A stretch of 50,416 nucleotides of DNA, taken from Desulfosporosinus sp. (GTDB lineage: Bacteria; Bacillota; Desulfitobacteriia; Desulfitobacteriales; Desulfitobacteriaceae). Of the stretch, positions 43,103-50,416 are shown piece after piece. The translations under genes were made by a program, and so were the position numbers. Position 1 is the stretch's first letter. Each line of letters starts with the position of its first letter. Location of the stretch: positions 1 through 50,416 of the forward strand of contig JARLHU010000169.1 in assembly GCA_031292095.1 (NCBI GenBank). The letters run 5' to 3'. The notes under the pieces were generated by a model, which searched no databases, had not been told where the DNA came from, and worked only from the letters and a program-made list of their open reading frames with translations.

Positions 43103-44812
43103 ATGCCAGCCATAACCAACCCTGTGATCGTCCAAAGTGATCGTTCGGTTCTCTTAGAAGTGCAGAATCCTCTCTATGAAGAAGCTCGTGATACCTTAGC
43201 AATCTTTGCAGAATTGGAAAAAAGCCCTGAGTACATGCATACTTACCGCATCACCCCATTATCCTTATGGAATGCCGCCTCCAGTGGGATTGCTGTTTCT
43301 GACGTCTTAACTGGGTTAGAGCGCTACAGCAAATTTCCTCTACCCGAAGGGGTGTGCACAGAAATACAGCAACTCATGGGCCGATACGGTTTAGTCAAGC
43401 TAATTCGAGACGGCGAGAAGCTCTGTCTGGTAGCGGAGGATTCGGTGATCTTGTTGGAAATTATTCGTCACAAAGAAGTCAAACTATTGCTGGCCTTTGG
43501 TGAAAGGGAAATAAACTGCGATTCCCCAAACCTGTCTGTAAAGCAAGTCGAGATAAACCCAGAAGCACGTGGTCAAATAAAACAGCTGCTCATGAAACTC
43601 TTTTACCCAGTTGAAGACTTAGCGGGTTATAGCGAGGGTACCCCTTTGCCGATCGCTTGGCGTGCCGAAAAACCTGAGGGTGATCCATTTGCTCTGCGTT
43701 CGTATCAGCAAGAGGCCGTCGCAACGTTTCATCAGCAAGGGTCGGTACGCGGGGGCAGTGGTGTTTTAGTCTTGCCCTGCGGAGCGGGTAAGACGGTGAT
43801 CGGTATGGGTGTGATGGCAGAACTGCAGTGCGAGACGCTGATTCTGACAACCAATAATAGTGCCGTCAAACAGTGGCTGCGCGAATTGGCGGATAAGACC
43901 ACCTTAGAGTCAACCCAGATGGGGGAGTATACCGGTGAGAAAAAAGAGATCTGCCCGGTCACAGTTGCCACTTACCAGATTCTCACTCATCGCTCGCCCA
44001 CAACAGGCGAGTTCAGTCATTTTCACCTATTTAATGAAAAGAACTGGGGTCTCATTATTTATGATGAAGTGCATCTTTTACCTGCGCCTGTTTTTCGCGC
44101 CACCGCCGACTTGCAGGCCAAACGTCGCTTGGGGTTGACGGCGACCTTAATCCGAGAAGACGGCAAGGAAGAAGAGGTCTTTAGCCTAATCGGACCTAAG
44201 AAGGTGGATGTTCCTTGGCGACTCTTGGAAACTCAAGGCTGGATTGCCACCGCCGTGTGCACAGAGTGGCGAATCTCAATGAGTCAATCTCGCCGTATGG
44301 ACTACGCTTTAGCGGAAGAAAAAGAGAAATTCAGATTGGCAGCAGAAAACCCACGCAAGCTGGAGCGGGTGCTTGAGCTGATGGAGCAGCACCGGGAGGA
44401 TCTGGTGTTGGTGATTGGACAGTATGTGCGTCAACTAGAAATGCTGGCTCGTGAGCTAAATGCCCCTATTATCACAGGAAAAACCCCGCAACGAGAACGG
44501 GATCGCCTCTATGAAGAGTTTCGCAGCGGCCGTCTGCGTTGTTTAGTCGTTTCTAAAGTGGCCAACTTTGCTATTGATCTGCCGGATGCCAATGTGGCCA
44601 TTCAGGTCTCTGGAACGTTTGGTTCTCGCCAGGAAGAAGCGCAAAGGCTGGGTCGAATCTTACGTCCCAAGCAGGGCGACGGTAAGGCCTATTTCTATAG
44701 CTTAGTATCCAAAGACACCAAGGAACAGGAGTTTGCTATGCACCGTCAACTTTTCCTTACGGAACAAGGGTACGCTTATAAGATCATGATCGAGGAGGAT
44801 TTGGAGAAATGA
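43103..44812 (+). CDS. Bacterial XPB-family DNA helicase
   Basis: Superfamily 2 helicase of the XPB/ERCC3/Ssl2 type, 569 residues, close to bacterial XPB (about 550). Order: an N-terminal helicase-associated region (about 1-190), then RecA-like domain 1 with the Q-like motif LRSYQQEAVATF, Walker A LPCGAGKTVIG near 224, DEVH near 320 and GLTATLIREDG, then domain 2 with ITGKTPQRERDRLYEEF, VSKVANFAIDLPDANVAIQV and the arginine motif EEAQRLGRILRPK. All ATPase motifs are intact. Archaeal and mycobacterial XPBs unwind DNA in repair or recombination. Starts ATG 43103 after AAGGAG; the partner gene overlaps by 4 bases. Confidence 0.92.
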   Translation: MPAITNPVIVQSDRSVLLEVQNPLYEEARDTLAIFAELEKSPEYMHTYRITPLSLWNAASSGIAVSDVLTGLERYSKFPLPEGVCTEIQQLMGRYGLVKLIRDGEKLCLVAEDSVILLEIIRHKEVKLLLAFGEREINCDSPNLSVKQVEINPEARGQIKQLLMKLFYPVEDLAGYSEGTPLPIAWRAEKPEGDPFALRSYQQEAVATFHQQGSVRGGSGVLVLPCGAGKTVIGMGVMAELQCETLILTTNNSAVKQWLRELADKTTLESTQMGEYTGEKKEICPVTVATYQILTHRSPTTGEFSHFHLFNEKNWGLIIYDEVHLLPAPVFRATADLQAKRRLGLTATLIREDGKEEEVFSLIGPKKVDVPWRLLETQGWIATAVCTEWRISMSQSRRMDYALAEEKEKFRLAAENPRKLERVLELMEQHREDLVLVIGQYVRQLEMLARELNAPIITGKTPQRERDRLYEEFRSGRLRCLVVSKVANFAIDLPDANVAIQVSGTFGSRQEEAQRLGRILRPKQGDGKAYFYSLVSKDTKEQEFAMHRQLFLTEQGYAYKIMIEEDLEK

Positions 44813-46431
44813 ATGAACCAACTCCCAAGTTTCGACCGGTTTTTGGCTCGAAATCACTAGAAAGAGTTCCTCCTGCCGCAACCGCGACCAATCAAACTCC
44901 AACCACTAAAGATCCACTCAAAACGGGTTCTGCCCAGAAGAAGCTTAAACCCACGGCTTGGCCTGATTATTTTGCCAAGTTGGACCCGACCGGACGAATT
45001 CTCCTAGGGTATATAGTTTATCTTCAACCTGAGGATTTGGGGATGTATGACTTTTACAATCATAAATCAGAAAGTCTTAGCTTATTGGATAAGGATCTTC
45101 CCGATCTCAACTATGCCGAGGTTGAAAGCTTGCTTACCCGTTGGAAAAAGGTCGGCCTCTTAGAGGCGGGACGTTCGTCTTTTTCGTACCGTCTTAAAGA
45201 AGGGGTATCCGAAGCATACTGGCAGTGGTTGAGAAAGCAGGCATCACCACAGAGTTTCGACTTCGAACCAGAAAAGATCTACTCCTCACACTTATCAGGC
45301 ACCTTGGATAACCTTCTGAATTTGCTGGGAATGATCGATCGCGGAGAAGTTGTGGTGACTCGCACCCGTGAGATTAATAAGCATTCTATGAAGCGCATCT
45401 GGGCTGCCTTGACTGAGCCCGTTGGGCCACCAGGACTTTTCAATCAGGAAAGCTATTTATATTGGCTTTTTAGCGTTGTTCAGATGCTTAAACTGATAGG
45501 TTCAAAAGGGGATCACTTGGTTTTGACAACGACCGGTAAGGCCTTACCTAAAAAAATTCAAGTAGAGGACTTACTTTGTAGAATCTATCCACATCACATT
45601 CGCTCCATTCCACTTAAAGGATTTTTTTTGATATTGCCTATCTTGGATCGCTGTACGGAGTGGAAAAGCTGGGCTCAGATGGTGAGATGTTTAATTCCTG
45701 CCGACGATGTGGGAAACCTTGTCAGACGAGAGCGAGTAATCAGTATACTTGATCCCCTTCGATTTATCGGGCTACTGGATTGGGGCGAGTTTCAAAGCGA
45801 TATTTTGGTGCGGGTCACTCCACTGGGTCAATTGCTGTTTCCTAAGTTATTGCGGGGCCAGGATCTTACTAAGGTTGCTCCACAAATTAAAACTTTGACT
45901 GACCTTGCCTACCCGATGGAGGGGCCAGATACGGCTTATGTCCAACCAAATTTTGAAGTTTTAGTCCCTCACTCGGCGTCTTGGGCGGTACGCTGGGAGC
46001 TAGGTCAATTCGCTGTGCTTGAGCAGCAGGACCAGATGCTGAAATACCGTTTGGACAAGACGTACCTCTTGAGTGCTCTCAAACGCGGTATCCCAGCAGG
46101 CGATGTACTAACCCTGCTCACTAGGCTAAGTCCATATCCATTGCCGGAGAATCTCGTGATCACAATCCAACAATGGATTGAATCCTTTGGTCAAGTTACG
46201 TTTCTGAAACTTAGTCTATTAGAATGCGCCACACCGGAACAGGCGGCTTCTATAGCTTCAGCCCGTAAATACAAGGAGTACGTCATCGGATTATACAGCC
46301 CCACGGCGGTGATTATACGCGAACCGGAAAAACTGCGCAAGCTCTTGGAGAAGCAAGGCATTTATCCCTTACCCGGAATTTTGGATGGAGAGGGAGTCGC
46401 GGAACGCAAGGGGTCTTCTGGGGAAAATTGA
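44809..46431 (+). CDS. Helicase-associated protein (XPB N-terminal-like, helicase_C_3)
   Basis: 540 residues, coupled to the helicase by a 4-base ATGA overlap. The N-terminal 50 residues are low-complexity (P/T/K). Residues about 60-330 look like repeated winged helices. The C-terminal third carries TAYVQPNFEVLVPH, YRLDKTYLLSALKRGIPAGD and VITIQQWIESFGQV, which match the XPB/Ssl2 N-terminal-like (helicase_C_3) family. Mycobacteria encode a similar partner beside XPB (Rv0862c beside Rv0861c). Its likely role is a DNA-binding or regulatory subunit of the helicase. No catalytic motif is seen. Confident in pairing, less so in function. Confidence 0.85.
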   Translation: MNEPTPKFRPVFGSKSLERVPPAATATNQTPTTKDPLKTGSAQKKLKPTAWPDYFAKLDPTGRILLGYIVYLQPEDLGMYDFYNHKSESLSLLDKDLPDLNYAEVESLLTRWKKVGLLEAGRSSFSYRLKEGVSEAYWQWLRKQASPQSFDFEPEKIYSSHLSGTLDNLLNLLGMIDRGEVVVTRTREINKHSMKRIWAALTEPVGPPGLFNQESYLYWLFSVVQMLKLIGSKGDHLVLTTTGKALPKKIQVEDLLCRIYPHHIRSIPLKGFFLILPILDRCTEWKSWAQMVRCLIPADDVGNLVRRERVISILDPLRFIGLLDWGEFQSDILVRVTPLGQLLFPKLLRGQDLTKVAPQIKTLTDLAYPMEGPDTAYVQPNFEVLVPHSASWAVRWELGQFAVLEQQDQMLKYRLDKTYLLSALKRGIPAGDVLTLLTRLSPYPLPENLVITIQQWIESFGQVTFLKLSLLECATPEQAASIASARKYKEYVIGLYSPTAVIIREPEKLRKLLEKQGIYPLPGILDGEGVAERKGSSGEN

Positions 46432-46447
46432 TCATTCAGAGTAATGA

Positions 46448-46705
46448 ATGCCAATTGGAGTCATAGAAGTTCTCCTAGCCAATGGCGGCAAGTTGCGGAT
46501 TATTACGACCTCCTATCTGGGAGCCACGGATTTTAAAGCGGTCGAGCAGCTCAGTCAACTGACCAATACAGAGATACATATCTCCTCTTGGGTTGGCAGA
46601 CTTCCAGGGTCACTATGGTTCGGCACCGATCAGTATTGTGTGGAAGATGAAGGAGTCGTTGCCGGGGTTTGTGATGAAGAAGACTGTGAAGGTTTGATAG
46701 GGTAG
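46448..46705 (+). pseudogene. Fragment of a PLD-like/DUF3427-type helicase N-terminus
   Basis: Residues 1-45 ([40 protein letters not shown]) resemble the start of the phospholipase-D-like domain of DUF3427 helicases, where KLRIITTTYMGATD and NTEIRVSYD recur. The rest ([10 protein letters not shown] and on) does not continue that family, so a frameshift or deletion occurred. The catalytic HxK region is absent. Starts 14 bases after the helicase partner gene but is not a working enzyme. Confidence 0.55.
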
Positions 46706-46709
46706 TTTA

Positions 46710-47236
46710 TTGAAGAAAAAGTATGAGCTCTTGCGACAAGATATTATCCGGGTGCAGCGGGGCGGTTTGTTTGTGACGCTGGATCAGTCGCAGAAAGCCA
46801 GTGTGACCTATCGCAACCCGAAAAATGGGGAAACCTTTGACCTCTTATACCAATCCCGTACATTGTTTGGGGAGAAGGAGAGCGAAGTTTCTTGGCTCGG
46901 CAAAATTGAGCGTTGGGAAGTGGTTCCTCGTGGACAGATCAAAGAACGACCGGCGCGGCGTGGAAGAGAGGGCGAGTTGTACGTGCGTTTACGATTAAAG
47001 AGTGGACAAGGTTGCCTCGATTGGTGAAGCCTGGTGGCAATTTTGTTTATAGCCATTTGTTTACGACCAAATACATCTTGGACCGGGCGGAGGAATTAGC
47101 GGAACTGCGATTGAGTACGGAGAAGGAGTTAAGTGACTGAAGGGAGAAGCGGAGGTTGGGCAAGGTCAAGGTGGAGTTGGATCACGAGTATGTGGATAAG
47201 GCGGGGAAGGTGTTGGGGGTTAGAGTGGAGAGGTGA
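46710..47236 (+). pseudogene. Broken gene of unknown family (one frameshift, one stop)
   Basis: Frame 1 reads KKKYELLRQDIIRVQRGGLF from TTG 46710 to GREGELYVR near 46987. A missing base in the TTT run at 46988-46990 moves the sense to frame 2 (FTIKEWTRLPRLVKPGGNFV, then YSHLFTTKYILDRAEELAEL). A TGA at 47138-47140 follows STEKELSD, and the frame then continues RLGKVKVELDHEYVDKAGKV to TGA 47234-47236, a natural-looking end. Repaired, it would be about 175 residues. I do not recognise the family. It stands after another gene fragment, so this is a decayed block. Confidence 0.55.
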
Positions 47237-47298
47237 GAAAACTGGATATCTCATACATACCTCCAATTATAATTCACTCTTGTCTTGTGTTCGGGGCA

Positions 47299-47336
47299 TA
47301 GAGAAAGCCTCGCGTTCTGTTGTGGAACGTGAGGCT
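47299..47336 (-). terminator. Hairpin terminator of the Rpn-type gene
   Basis: AGCCTCGCGTTC (47306-47317) pairs with GAACGTGAGGCT (47325-47336), one G-U, 7-base loop. On the minus strand it is followed by TTTCTCT and lies 51 bases past the stop of the 47387 gene, so it should end that transcript. Confidence 0.6.
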
Positions 47337-47386
47337 GAAAAGTATCGATAGTAGTGTCAATAGTTTTGACAGAATCCGAAGAATGG

Positions 47387-48349
47387 TCACTTTAAACTGA
47401 CTTGAATGAGAGCTGTTGCTTCATCTAAATGAGAGACTTTGAAAATCCGACTTGTGATTCGACTAAGCGTATCCAAATCAGCGATCGTGCGAACGGTCTC
47501 CTGAAGGGCTTGAGATTCTATGCCAAAGTTAGCTTCGAGGTATTGGCATATGGTTTCAGCCTTCCCTTCGGCTTTGCCTTCAGCTCTTCCTTTAATCTCT
47601 GCTGATTTAATTCTAGTTAGCTGGTCACGTAGCTCGGCTTCTCTGGCATCATACAACATTCTTGACTTTTCATCCTTACTGATGATCTGTAATAGGTCAT
47701 AGGCCTTCTTTATGTCCTTATTCTTTTCTGCTAACATTTCAATCACCCCTTTAGATTTTGCATCTAAGAATTCCATCCATTCCACTACGTGATCATTCTC
47801 GTCTCTTTGGATTTCCAAATCGGCTAACTTTACGATCTCCAGGAAATGTACTTCTAAGATGTCCGTCAATCGGTAGCCAGTTTCGTCCTCCGTCAAATGA
47901 TAACTGGAGTGCAGTTTTTTGAGTGGAGTACATTTGAAATCAACGATGTTTATGGTTATACATTTTTGTAGCAAATCATAGGTGTCTCCTGGCTTTATTT
48001 GACTTATATACATCTTAGACCAGTAAAACATGGTCCTTTCGGGCATGAATTCTGTGGGTAATATTTGAATTTCGATGTCGGTCTGTTTCCCTTGTTTCGT
48101 CTTTACCCGAACATCTAAGATTCCTTTTTTATCCTCTGAGAACACCCTTAGAAGCTCACTATTAATGATTTCTATACCTTCAAAGTCTTCCGCCGGCACA
48201 CCTAGTACAGCACTGAGGAATGCTATTAGCAGGTCTTTATTCTTTTCATCTCCGAAGATTAGCTTGAAAACAAAGTCTATTTTTGGTGACATTAGGAAGC
48301 CATCGTCCATGGGTATCTGTTTCCTTTTGCTCTTCTTGCTCCCAGCCAT
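47387..48349 (-). CDS. Rpn family PD-(D/E)XK nuclease / putative transposase
   Basis: 320 residues, typical of Rpn (recombination-promoting nuclease) proteins. Residues 20-32 (MSPKIDFVFKLIFG) are the family opening. The nuclease core is ILDVRVKTKQGKQTDIEIQI (about 77-96), with the D, E-x-Q catalytic pattern. The C-terminus has a charged repeat (AEGKAEGKAE) as usual. Rpn proteins promote RecA-independent recombination; whether they act as transposases is unproven. ATG 48349 has GGGAGGATG 9-10 bases upstream. A second, broken copy of such a gene lies near 49900. Confidence 0.9.
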   Translation of the reverse strand: MAGSKKSKRKQIPMDDGFLMSPKIDFVFKLIFGDEKNKDLLIAFLSAVLGVPAEDFEGIEIINSELLRVFSEDKKGILDVRVKTKQGKQTDIEIQILPTEFMPERTMFYWSKMYISQIKPGDTYDLLQKCITINIVDFKCTPLKKLHSSYHLTEDETGYRLTDILEVHFLEIVKLADLEIQRDENDHVVEWMEFLDAKSKGVIEMLAEKNKDIKKAYDLLQIISKDEKSRMLYDAREAELRDQLTRIKSAEIKGRAEGKAEGKAETICQYLEANFGIESQALQETVRTIADLDTLSRITSRIFKVSHLDEATALIQVSLK

Positions 48350-48683
48350 AGTAACTTCATCCTCCCTCTAGTCCTCGTAGTATCATTTTAGCAAATCGAC
48401 CGTAGTTTAACCACCCCCTAGCGGACAACCATTATCTGAGCTAAACATAACGATCCTATAGCTATATTATACAATATAGTATATATTGATTCCATAAATA
48501 ACCAAGAAGGCTTGAAACCTGAACGAGCTGATGACTGTCGGATGATGAGGAAATATTTCAGACATTGGAGGAGATCGCTATGCAAATTCCAGTGTTAAAT
48601 CAAGCAGGAAATAGTCAGGGGGGTTATGAAGAAAAAGACTATATTTAATTTTTGAAACAAGCACTGATTGAGAGGCTAATCAG
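48350..48683. other. Gap holding a 22-aa reading frame
   Basis: GGAGGAG (48568-48574) is followed by ATG 48580 and the 22-residue frame MQIPVLNQAGNSQGGYEEKD, ending YI at TAA 48646. The frame is open upstream from 48537 (LSDDEEIFQTLEEIA), giving a longer sense-looking stretch with no start, so it could be a gene remnant rather than a microprotein. The 48360-48480 part is AT-rich with no feature I can name. Confidence 0.3.
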
Positions 48684-49493
48684 ATGGTGACAAAGATTTT
48701 ACATGAGGTCGAATATAACAATGGAAAATTTCCACGAGAAATCTTACTGAGAGCTATAGCTCGAAGCGACGAGATTATACCAGAGCTAATGGAGATTTTA
48801 GAGTACACTTGTAGAAATGCCAAAACTCTCGCCAAAGAAGGTAAGTATTTTGCGCATATATACGCCTTGTATTTGTTGGCGCAATTCAGAGAGCGGCGAG
48901 CATTTCCTTTGCTTATCAACCTTCTTAACAAACCATCGAAACTTGTGGATTCCTTACTGAGAGATATAGTCACTGAAGGTCTGCCAAACATATTGGCTTC
49001 TATTTATGATGGAGATGTGAGTGAATTACACAAGATCATTGAGAATGAAGAAATCAATGGATATATTCGGGGTTCCGCATTACTGGCTTTAGTTGTGCTT
49101 GTTGCTCAGAGAAGGATAGCTCGTGAGGAAGTGGTTGAATATTTCAAAGAATTATTTAACGGTGGATTAGCACGTGAGTATTCACATGCTTGGAATGTTC
49201 TCGTGGCGTGTAGTAATTCTCTTTATCCTGAAGAACTCGTCAGAGATATTGAGCTAGCTTATGATGAAGAGCTAGTAGATCTCGGATATATAGAATTTGA
49301 AGAGGTAAAAGATCAGCTTGCGCATAACAGGGATATTGTTCTTGCTAAATTACCTAATAATCGGAATTATCGGCTCATTAATGATATCATTCAAGAATTA
49401 GAAAACTGGGCATGTTTTCACAAAAAGGAAAATAACAAAAGGCCAGCGACAAGTGACATTTTAGAGCTCTATGGTCAATTAAAAATGTTTTAA
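48684..49493 (+). CDS. DUF1186 (HEAT-like) protein
   Basis: 269 residues, usual length for DUF1186. Helical, HEAT-repeat-like layout: KFPREILLRAIARSDEIIPE and LMEILEYTCRNA, then AHIYALYLLAQFRERRAFPL, LINLLNKPSK, ILASIYDGDVSELHKIIENE, RGSALLALVVLVAQRRIARE, and a tail with NDIIQELENWACF. Function unknown, possibly protein binding. ATG 48684 has AGAGG 9 bases upstream. It sits alone between Rpn-type genes and remnants, an accessory setting. No catalytic pattern and no signal peptide. Confidence 0.82.
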   Translation: MVTKILHEVEYNNGKFPREILLRAIARSDEIIPELMEILEYTCRNAKTLAKEGKYFAHIYALYLLAQFRERRAFPLLINLLNKPSKLVDSLLRDIVTEGLPNILASIYDGDVSELHKIIENEEINGYIRGSALLALVVLVAQRRIAREEVVEYFKELFNGGLAREYSHAWNVLVACSNSLYPEELVRDIELAYDEELVDLGYIEFEEVKDQLAHNRDIVLAKLPNNRNYRLINDIIQELENWACFHKKENNKRPATSDILELYGQLKMF

Positions 49494-49673
49494 GAGATCC
49501 ATAAAGTGAAGTACTTAGCCCCCTACCTAACGTGTCTATATCTATGGTAAGTATCCTAGTTTATGGTATATTATAGATGGGATAAGCTATCCTTGTATCG
49601 CAGTTATATTACTATAGCGTGGAATCAATTATAAACTCCTTGAATTGCCCAAATCCCCGCATTATTTGAGCCA

Positions 49674-49889
49674 GTGATTACAGAAGTAGTGGTATGTGAA
49701 TTCATAGCAAATTGTCGAAGAGGTATGAGAGGAACCATATACTCCGAGGAAGAAATAGATCTGTTCTTCGCGGGTTTTGCCCCGCTCTTAAACTTTGAAA
49801 ACATCGAAAGAATTCAGATAGGGCGGCAACTTTGGATAGACGTAACTAAATTGAAGCAACCAATTGGGCATTTCCTTTATCACCTTTAG
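49674..49889 (+). CDS. Hypothetical 71-aa frame, possibly a remnant
   Basis: GTG 49674 opens a 71-codon frame (GMRGTIYSEEEIDLFFAGFA, PLLNFENIERIQIGRQLW) with no clear ribosome site. It overlaps the start of the Rpn-like remnant in another frame. The family is unrecognised and the sequence may be the 5' part of a rearranged gene. Weak call. Confidence 0.3.
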   Translation: MITEVVVCEFIANCRRGMRGTIYSEEEIDLFFAGFAPLLNFENIERIQIGRQLWIDVTKLKQPIGHFLYHL

Positions 49890-50029
49890 ATGAGAAGGCA
49901 GCTATAAGGGAAGCAGAACTGAGACTGCGAGCAGCATTAAAACAAGGAAAAGAAGAAGGCAGAAGAGAGAATAAACTGGAAGTTGCCAAAAATTTATTGA
50001 ACAGGGGAATGGATATTAAAACAAAGTGA
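49875..50029 (+). pseudogene. C-terminal remnant of an Rpn-family nuclease
   Basis: The plus frame reads SPLDEKAAIREAELRLRAAL, then KQGKEEGRRENKLEVAKNLL and NRGMDIKTK before TGA 50027-50029. The EGRRE run and VAKNLLNRGMDI are the hallmark tail of Rpn-family proteins. The nuclease core is absent here. A good terminator follows at 50036, as if the tail of an intact gene was left. Confidence 0.7.
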
Positions 50030-50035
50030 TATCTT

Positions 50036-50065
50036 AATAAGCCACACTTATGTGTGGCTTATTTT
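50036..50065 (+). terminator. Rho-independent terminator
   Basis: AATAAGCCACAC (50036-50047) pairs with GTGTGGCTTATT (50052-50063) around TTAT, followed by TT. It is the natural end of the Rpn-type remnant. Confidence 0.85.
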
Positions 50066-50281
50066 GCATTATGTAGGATAAAACATCTTCATGCAGGAAA
50101 AGAGTACTGTTGGTAGAACTCTTACACATAGCAAAAAAATTAGAGGTGGCAAAATGGGTAAGGCGGAGATTCAGTACAAATTGATTAAGACCCTAGCGTT
50201 TTAACCGTGGATTTATACAGATAAAATGTTGGCTGGCGAGTTAGGCCGCAGCAGGATGGGGATATTAAAGGAGGATTTTTA

Positions 50282-50416
50282 ATGGGACATTTGGTTAACG
50301 ACAAAGACCAGGTTTACCGAATATTAGCCGAACGCTTAAACAGGAATCCGGTGGGGGCACCAATAAATGATACATTGATGACCATTCTTCATCGTCTTTA
50401 TACTGAGTCAGAGGCC
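50282..50416 (+). CDS. 5' end of a gene, probably a 4Fe-4S protein (cut by window)
   Basis: 45 codons to the window edge. ATG 50282 has AAAGGAGG 7 bases upstream. The product begins GHLVNDKDQVYRILAERLNR, NPVGAPINDTLMTILHRLYT, ESEA. This resembles the N-terminus of clostridial iron-sulfur proteins with a winged-helix start and two 4Fe-4S motifs further on, but the cysteines are outside the window. Family call is tentative. Confidence 0.55.
   Translation, partial: MGHLVNDKDQVYRILAERLNRNPVGAPINDTLMTILHRLYTESEA

Noticed and set aside
47133..47351. 72-codon frame after the broken gene
   Set aside because: It is Trp/Arg-rich and out of frame with the sense stretch that ends at 47236, so it is a shadow of the pseudogene.
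47520..47620. AEGKAEGKAE codons as a CRISPR-like or satellite repeat
   Set aside because: It is the usual charged tail of Rpn proteins, with only a few short units and no spacers.
1..50416. tRNA, rRNA, CRISPR array, complete insertion sequence or prophage
   Set aside because: None seen on reading both strands. The Rpn genes are the only mobile-like elements, and no terminal inverted repeats were found at their ends.

Overview
The window looks like chromosome of an anaerobic, low-to-mid GC, spore-former-type Firmicute, most likely Peptococcaceae of the Desulfosporosinus/Desulfitobacterium kind. The basis is an Asr-type sulfite reductase beside a hybrid-cluster protein, Gram-positive Shine-Dalgarno sites (AGGAGG type) with TTG/GTG starts, a serine T-box, a yojF-bshB2 pair and an Rpn-type nuclease. 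This is inference; no rRNA or tRNA gene is present to fix it. No CRISPR array, phage or complete insertion sequence was seen.

Layout. 1-4.2 kb (minus strand): asrB (cut by the window edge), asrA and hcp, for reductive sulfur and nitrogen/NO stress metabolism. Two matching CRP/FNR-type promoters suggest one regulator for both. A 48-residue single-span membrane protein follows. 4.2-7.8 kb: an AAA/DUF4143 ATPase, a chimeric gene remnant, an unrecognised 216-residue protein and a DsrE-like protein. 7.8-17.3 kb: a very large NdvB-type cyclic beta-glucan synthase (2790 residues) followed by galU, which makes its UDP-glucose donor. 17.3-22.6 kb: a cassette that reads as more GC-rich, with transaldolase, HAD phosphatase, phosphoketolase and RpiB. 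It is bracketed by an rpiB remnant plus terminator on one side and the intact rpiB plus a nearly identical terminator on the other. 22.6-27.2 kb: a membrane stress protein; convergent to it yojF-bshB2 (bacillithiol deacetylase); and a DUF4342-response regulator-histidine kinase operon.

27.2-30.7 kb: gene remnants, a perfect 20-base palindrome, then a DUF2695 protein and a UvrD-like helicase with a hendecad coiled coil and an unrecognised C-terminal domain. 30.8-38.4 kb: a secreted SIMPL protein, two Nudix hydrolases, a periplasmic-sensor PAS-GGDEF-HD-GYP protein that appears to start at ATT, a two-domain VOC/PhnB protein and an MscS channel. 38.4-41.4 kb (minus): serA and a DUF1015 gene behind a T-box leader with a UCC (Ser) specifier and a consensus promoter. 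41.5-46.4 kb: an MFS exporter whose expected start codon reads TTA, then a bacterial XPB helicase overlapping its helicase-associated partner gene. 46.4-50.0 kb: a decaying zone of pseudogenes and Rpn-nuclease copies around a DUF1186 gene. The window ends in the start of a further gene, probably an iron-sulfur protein.

The most system-like candidates are the DUF2695/UvrD operon, the XPB pair and the phosphoketolase cassette. None could be shown to be a new system from sequence reading alone. Long perfect hairpins without T-tracts at several gene borders are the main unexplained structural signal.
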